Below, piece after piece: positions 59,281-64,000 of a stretch of 64,000 nt of DNA; the first letter of the stretch is position 1, and every line of letters starts with the position of its first letter. The position numbers and the translations under genes are program-made. Under the pieces are notes generated by a model. The model made no database searches. It worked only from the letters and a program-made list of their open reading frames with translations, and was not told the origin of the DNA. Source of the DNA: Seriola aureovittata (lineage: Eukaryota; Chordata; Actinopteri; Carangiformes; Carangidae); the NCBI RefSeq assembly GCF_021018895.1, contig NC_079386.1:1426001-1490000 (forward strand). Direction: 5' to 3'.

Positions 59281-60647
59281 TAAACCAAAGGGGAAACTGA
59301 AACACAGTGCTCCCATAGTTTAGAAGGAGACTAAGTGTGACCTTGTTTCATATTAGAGCAGAGCAGCAGCAAGATTAAAGGCACAATTAGTAATTTTTGA
59401 CCATATGAATGTGAAGTTTATTCACATATATTTTTTCTTTTTTTCTTTCTTTGTTTATTCACATGCATCATGACGACTGAATGGAATTATATAAATCAGC
59501 ATGTTTGTGTTTTGTGGCCAGTCAGAATTCAAAATTTAAACCTGTTTTACTGTAATGTTTACATATGTTATTAATGTACACAGACATTTAACATCCAAAA
59601 ATAATAATTTAGAGGCCCTGTTAGGAGTCTTTGAATTGTTTTTTGGTGTTGCTGTCATTTTGTCTACATTATCTACAACAAGAATTAGGCCTTAAAGTAC
59701 AAATATAAGATCACTAAATTCTCCCTATGTCTTAAGGAATATTCAAGCAATTTCGTATGGCAGAGGCTGAGATAAAGCAAATATTAGTCCCTAAGTGGGT
59801 CAAGCTCCAAAAAGCCTTCTCATAATGCAACTACTTCCGTTAGACACTCTCAAACCGAGTTAATCCAAAAACCCCTGACGATGTCATCAGAGGCTGTTTA
59901 CTTTCTCAGATTGTGGAATATTCTAAAATTTATACAATATTGTAAACCCCCTGATTTTACTAGAGAAATTTCATATTCATAAGGTGAAATTTCTTAAATC
60001 AAGTCCGTCAAGTTGTTTCTAATTGATCTTTACTTTCAGCCTCTTAAATTTGTAACAAACAAGAAGTTTGTCTGTCACTTAAATTATACATTTGTTCCTT
60101 TTTTCTTAATTTATGTATTTTTTGTTTATTTTTATTATTATTCTTTTTTGTTTAATTTTTTTGTGTTTCTTTTATTTGAGAACTGGTATGTCTGATTGTT
60201 TGTAAATTTTCCAATTTAAATGATTGAAAGAAGCATTGAAAAAAAAGACTGTAAATCATTCTAGTAAAGACTAGTAAATTGACTTTGACAGATAAACATG
60301 GTGAAGTGCCCTTTTAAAGTTGATGCACAGTACATTCATATTCAGCGTGGCTGCTGAGATGAGTTTGACTTTGTTCTGATAATTAATCAAATTCACATAG
60401 TACAAATAATAATAATGATAATTTTCATGGTTCCACTTCAGTAAGTTGAGGTTGTTCTAATTTAAGCTTTTGTGAAGAACAATGAGACAAAACTAACCAG
60501 GAGCAGAAGCGATGGGACACGTGTTTGGGTTCAAAGCATTTGTAAAGCATCTGCTACACACTGAGTCACAGGGCTGAAGTAAACACAGGCCTGAATATGA
60601 CAATACACAGGTTCCTCCTTGAGGTTACACAAGTGAACCACCTGTTT

Positions 60648-60649
<2 letters not shown>

Positions 60650-60707
<58 letters not shown>
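60650..60707. repeat. Compound (GT)n(GA)n microsatellite
   Basis: About 15 GT steps followed directly by about 14 GA steps. Confidence 0.97.
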
Positions 60708-60712
<5 letters not shown>

Positions 60713-60819
60713 CTTCTTGTTTCCTCTTTCTGTGTCACATGAAATCAGGCAATCTTTTAACATAGTAACAGCTACATTCAATCTAATATGACCACAGCTA
60801 CATGGACGTGTTTACTGTG

Positions 60820-61622
60820 AGTACCACTGCTACATCCCCTGCACTTCCTCTGCTGCTGCTGTTACTGCAGCCACTGAGACTACTGTTACATCTCTGACAC
60901 TGCTGTGACTGATACCACCACCTCCCAGCCACTTCTATTACTACTTCTAGTACTATGCCCAATGCTATTACTACTACAACCACTATAATACAACTTGTAC
61001 TTCTGCTTAACTCTATTACCTCTACCTTAAGAATTATTACAACCACTATATAACTATATACTTCCACTGCAACTACATTTACTTCCACCACCCCTGCTAT
61101 TATTCCCACTACTATTACTATATTTTATTACATTTAATATTATTATAACAATATTACCACTTCTACTACTACAGCTACTACTACAATGAATAGTGTTTCT
61201 ACTACTACTGAAAACACTACTACTGCTATTACCTTTATTGTTATGATTAGAAAAACGACTAATTAAATTATTAGTACTGCTACTGTTATTGTAACTACTA
61301 CAACAAATGCTACAACAACTGCTGCATTACTACTACTACTACTTCTCAGTACTATACTACCACCACCACCACTAGTAGTACTATTATAACACAACTGTAA
61401 CTACTACTGTCACCATAACTACTACAACTAATATTATGACTACTATTGTACTACTGTTATAGTAGTGCATGATTACAACTACCGACACTACTACAATTAT
61501 TACCATTGTAACTATAACATTACTACTAGTATAAATACAACTGCTATAACTATTGCTATCACAACTTTGACTATTCTACTATTACTACCGCTGTTACACT
61601 ACTACTAGTAGTAGTGTTACAA
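60820..61622. repeat. Long degenerate (ACT)n-derived trinucleotide tract
   Basis: About 800 bp built from ACT, ACA, ATT and GCT triplets with period three, including purer blocks such as TTACTACTACTACTAC near 61327 and ACCACCACCACC near 61360. It creates a biased minus-strand frame (V, I, E rich) that is not a gene. Confidence 0.9.
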
Positions 61623-61626
61623 GTCA

Positions 61627-62556
61627 CTCATGGCCAGATTTACCTCCTGAGGGGCCCCTGGGCAGAAAAGTGGTGTTGGGCCTCTGCTGACACCCTCTAT
61701 ACATGACAGAATAACTTTCATTTACAGTTTTGATAACTGATTGATTGCTGAAGTCATTTCTAAGCAAAACTGTAAAACTGTATTGGTACCAGCTTCTCAG
61801 ATGTGAGTATTTGCTAGTTTGCCAGTTCTCTATAACAGGAAACTCTGAAAGCCATTATGGACAACCCCTCTCCCCCCCTGCTGAACTGAGGCAACGTTCA
61901 GCCACAGACTCTTCCAGCAACATGCCTCAAAGCTGCACACCGCCACAGTCTAAGACTCAAATCTATAAATCTCAGGAAAACTGATATGCACATTTTGTAT
62001 ATTACAATAGAATCGGGACAAACTGCACAACACTTAATAATTCATTTTTTTATGTTGTACATAATATTTCTATTTTATCTTATCTTTTAGATTCTGTTTC
62101 TATTCTTATTTTTATTTCTTATTGCATGTTCCCCTTGTGCTGCTATTCTTTTGTGCTGTGTAGAGTTTTTAGGTTTTTGAATGTTGGTCCAAACATTAAA
62201 ATGTTAACTTGGTTCCAGAGAACTATCCATTTTCTGACATTTTATACACTGAGCAATCAATCAATGATCACTGTGTTGTCAGATGTATTGATAATGAAAG
62301 TAATCGTTGGTTGGAGCCTCCTTCTTGGAGTTCTCCTAAAATAAAATAATATTAATTGAAACACTGAACGACACTGACCCTGCAGTTTCTCTCTGCAACA
62401 CCAGGGCTACAAGATGGAGAGTGGTCATGTTCTACTTCAGTGGTCAACATTTATAACAAGTTTGCGGTCAATTAAATTATGCAGATGTGAATTAAGCCTG
62501 GGGCTTTTAGGACCCTTGGGCCCGCTTTGCTCAGTTAGTAATCCAGCCTTGATAAA
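61627..62556. mobile_element. Possible inverted-end element remnant
   Basis: The left side has GGCCAGATTTACCTCCTGAG GGGCCCCTGGGC. The right side, read in complement, has AAGGCTGGATTACTAACTGA and GGGCCCAAGGGTCC. The ends share a GGCTGGATTAC / GGGCC layout, but are diverged. About 930 bp with no coding sequence. Confidence 0.35.
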
Positions 62557-63009
62557 ACCGCCTCAAGCCTGGTTCTGGTGCTGTTAGTGCTGTGATGTCT
62601 GATAGTGACGGCAGGAGTGTGTGTTCCCAGTACATGCCGTGCAGCCTGAGGTAAAATAAAGTAAGAAATGTTTAGTTGGCAGTTGCCGTGTGGACTTGAT
62701 AAATGAGTGAATCACGCGGTTAAAACACATGAACTGCCTGGTCTGTGAGAGAGTCCGGAGTTTCACTGCACAGGAACATGTGACCTTTGCCTCCAGTTTT
62801 AGCAGTTTTAGGCAACCCTCCCCCTGACTGCTGTCACATTGGTTTCGTTTCCTGAGTATTGATATTAGTTGGCAAGTTTGAAAGAATCATTAGCGCTTAA
62901 GAATCAAAAGTACCACTTCCGGTTTGTACTTTTCAAATTACAATCGCCATAGCGTCCAACAGTGCCACTTAAAATATACCACTCCGGCATAACACAGTAT
63001 TCCAGATTA

Positions 63010-63130
63010 GTGGGGAGTAGTCATACGTAACGGAATTACGTTGATTAGATTACAGAATAAATACAATTGTAATCTGTTACAGTTATTGGGGTAAAAATGT
63101 AATTTAATTACAGTTACTAAACAAAATGTT
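63010..63130 (+). repeat. Teleost GTAACGGAATTAC-type repeat fragment
   Basis: GTGGGGAGTAGTCATACGTA, then ACGGAATTACGTTGATTAGA and GTAATTTAATTACAGTTAC. This matches the style of a common fish repeat built from GTAACG/ATTAC blocks. Confidence 0.6.
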
Positions 63131-64000
63131 GGTGATTAAAGAGGTTACATCTGAATATATTCTTTTCTGTAAAAAGCTTGTGTTTTCATTCAATATGAAT
63201 TTGGAGAGGTTATAGGTTGTAAACCTTCTACAGGGCACCAGCAGACTAAATTAATGCTACTGAAAAGTAATCAAGTTCATTCAAAAAAAGATATTATATT
63301 ATATTCAACATATTATAAAAAAAATTATTTACCAATTAAGTAATGTCTAATTTGTAGTGAATATATTTGCACTTTAATTAAATCAAACTGAGGGGTACTT
63401 GTAATGATATTTTGTAACTTTAAGGGGGGATTATGCCTTTAAACCTCTTTAATTAATCAGAAAACTCATTAATTTGTACATGAAAATATTTCATGTCCCA
63501 AATATAAAAGAAAATCCCTAATGATCATAATGATTTTTCAAAATAAAACATTGAATATGATTCATTCATATATCAAACAAATATAGATAATACTATAGAA
63601 CACTATAGAAGTAACGTTTTATCTAATATTGTAGGCTATTTAAAAAGATATTCAGATATTTTCACTTTGCACTATCAACAGTACCTTATATTTGTTGCAG
63701 ATTTCTTTGATCATTATACATGCTTTTATTTATTTATTTTTTATTCAAGGTCTTTTTATTGGTTTTGTTTAAAGTCATAGAGGATGTAATAAATCACTGA
63801 TACAGTTGAAGAAAGACAATGTGTCCCCTCCCCCTTTGATCTGTTTTAACATCCCTATTATAGTGTTACTGTATCATGTTTGTTATCAGATTACTGATTA
63901 CATATACAAACAGACAAATTCAATGTGACAAAAAATATAAGTAAGACACAAAAAAAACATAAGCAAAAGGAATAGAATTAAATTAAACAACATAATAAAT

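Larger units (their letters stand above)
59300..64000. other. Region upstream of ing2 with no supported gene
   Basis: No exon recognised on either strand. It holds simple repeats, a long degenerate trinucleotide tract and repeat remnants, listed separately. From 63120 to the end it is AT-rich with no identifiable feature beyond T-rich and A-rich runs. Confidence 0.7.

Noticed and set aside
60798..61109. 103-residue minus-strand ORF
   Set aside because: Artefact of period-3 repeat DNA (Val/Ile/Glu-biased).

Overview
The window looks like genomic DNA from a teleost (ray-finned) fish, probably a percomorph. The evidence is two vertebrate genes with normal GT/AG introns, intergenic and intronic DNA full of fish-type repeats (tRNA-derived SINE, Tc1/mariner and hAT remnants, several short inverted-repeat elements), and many long GT, CTTTCT, ATCT and TTTTG microsatellites. 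There is no bacterial, phage or CRISPR content.

Layout. Positions 1-17432 show no coding exon that I can support. They most likely form the large 5' intron of afap1, whose N-terminal coding exon (about the first 73 residues by comparison with the mammalian protein) must lie upstream of the window. Positions 17433-38410 (+) hold 15 coding exons of afap1 (actin filament-associated protein 1) up to the natural stop. They join in frame into 739 residues: SH3 and SH2 ligand motifs, PH1, a basic/serine linker, PH2, an 81-residue phase-0 exon of the kind found only in the long neuronal isoform, coiled coil, and C-terminal actin-binding region. A 3' UTR of about 3 kb follows, to a poly(A) signal at 41403. 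Positions 41430-51560 are gene-poor and repeat-rich, with a decayed hAT transposon (about 45205-47245), a Tc1-type transposase fragment (about 48160-48605), an internally deleted Tc1 copy and several MITEs. Positions 51846-52592 (+) hold an intronless 248-residue ORF that I do not recognise. It has a clear start, a nearby AATAAA and an A-rich tract, so it may be a retrogene. Positions 54930-59001 (-) hold ing2 (inhibitor of growth 2), two coding exons giving 281 residues. Its promoter-like region is near 59100-59280, and a candidate alternative first exon lies at 57906-57972. From 59300 to the end I see only repeats and unannotated sequence.

The two recognised genes converge, with 3' ends about 13 kb apart. 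They work in different compartments: AFAP1 crosslinks actin and links it to Src and PKC signalling, while ING2 reads H3K4me3 in Sin3/HDAC complexes. No joint pathway is implied by their being neighbours.

The best leads are: (1) the ing2 candidate exon 1b, which joins exon 2 in the correct phase; (2) the 81-codon afap1 cassette exon, preceded by a roughly 100-nt pyrimidine tract and a TGCATG (RBFOX-type) motif 13 nt before its acceptor, and encoding paired YEN-type tyrosine motifs; (3) an intronic minisatellite with 11 copies of CTGATTGG (NF-Y-type inverted CCAAT boxes) next to a repeat-borne perfect estrogen-response-element palindrome; (4) the unrecognised intronless ORF; (5) complementary GT and CA tracts in the afap1 3' UTR. 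I did not find a wholly new biological system.
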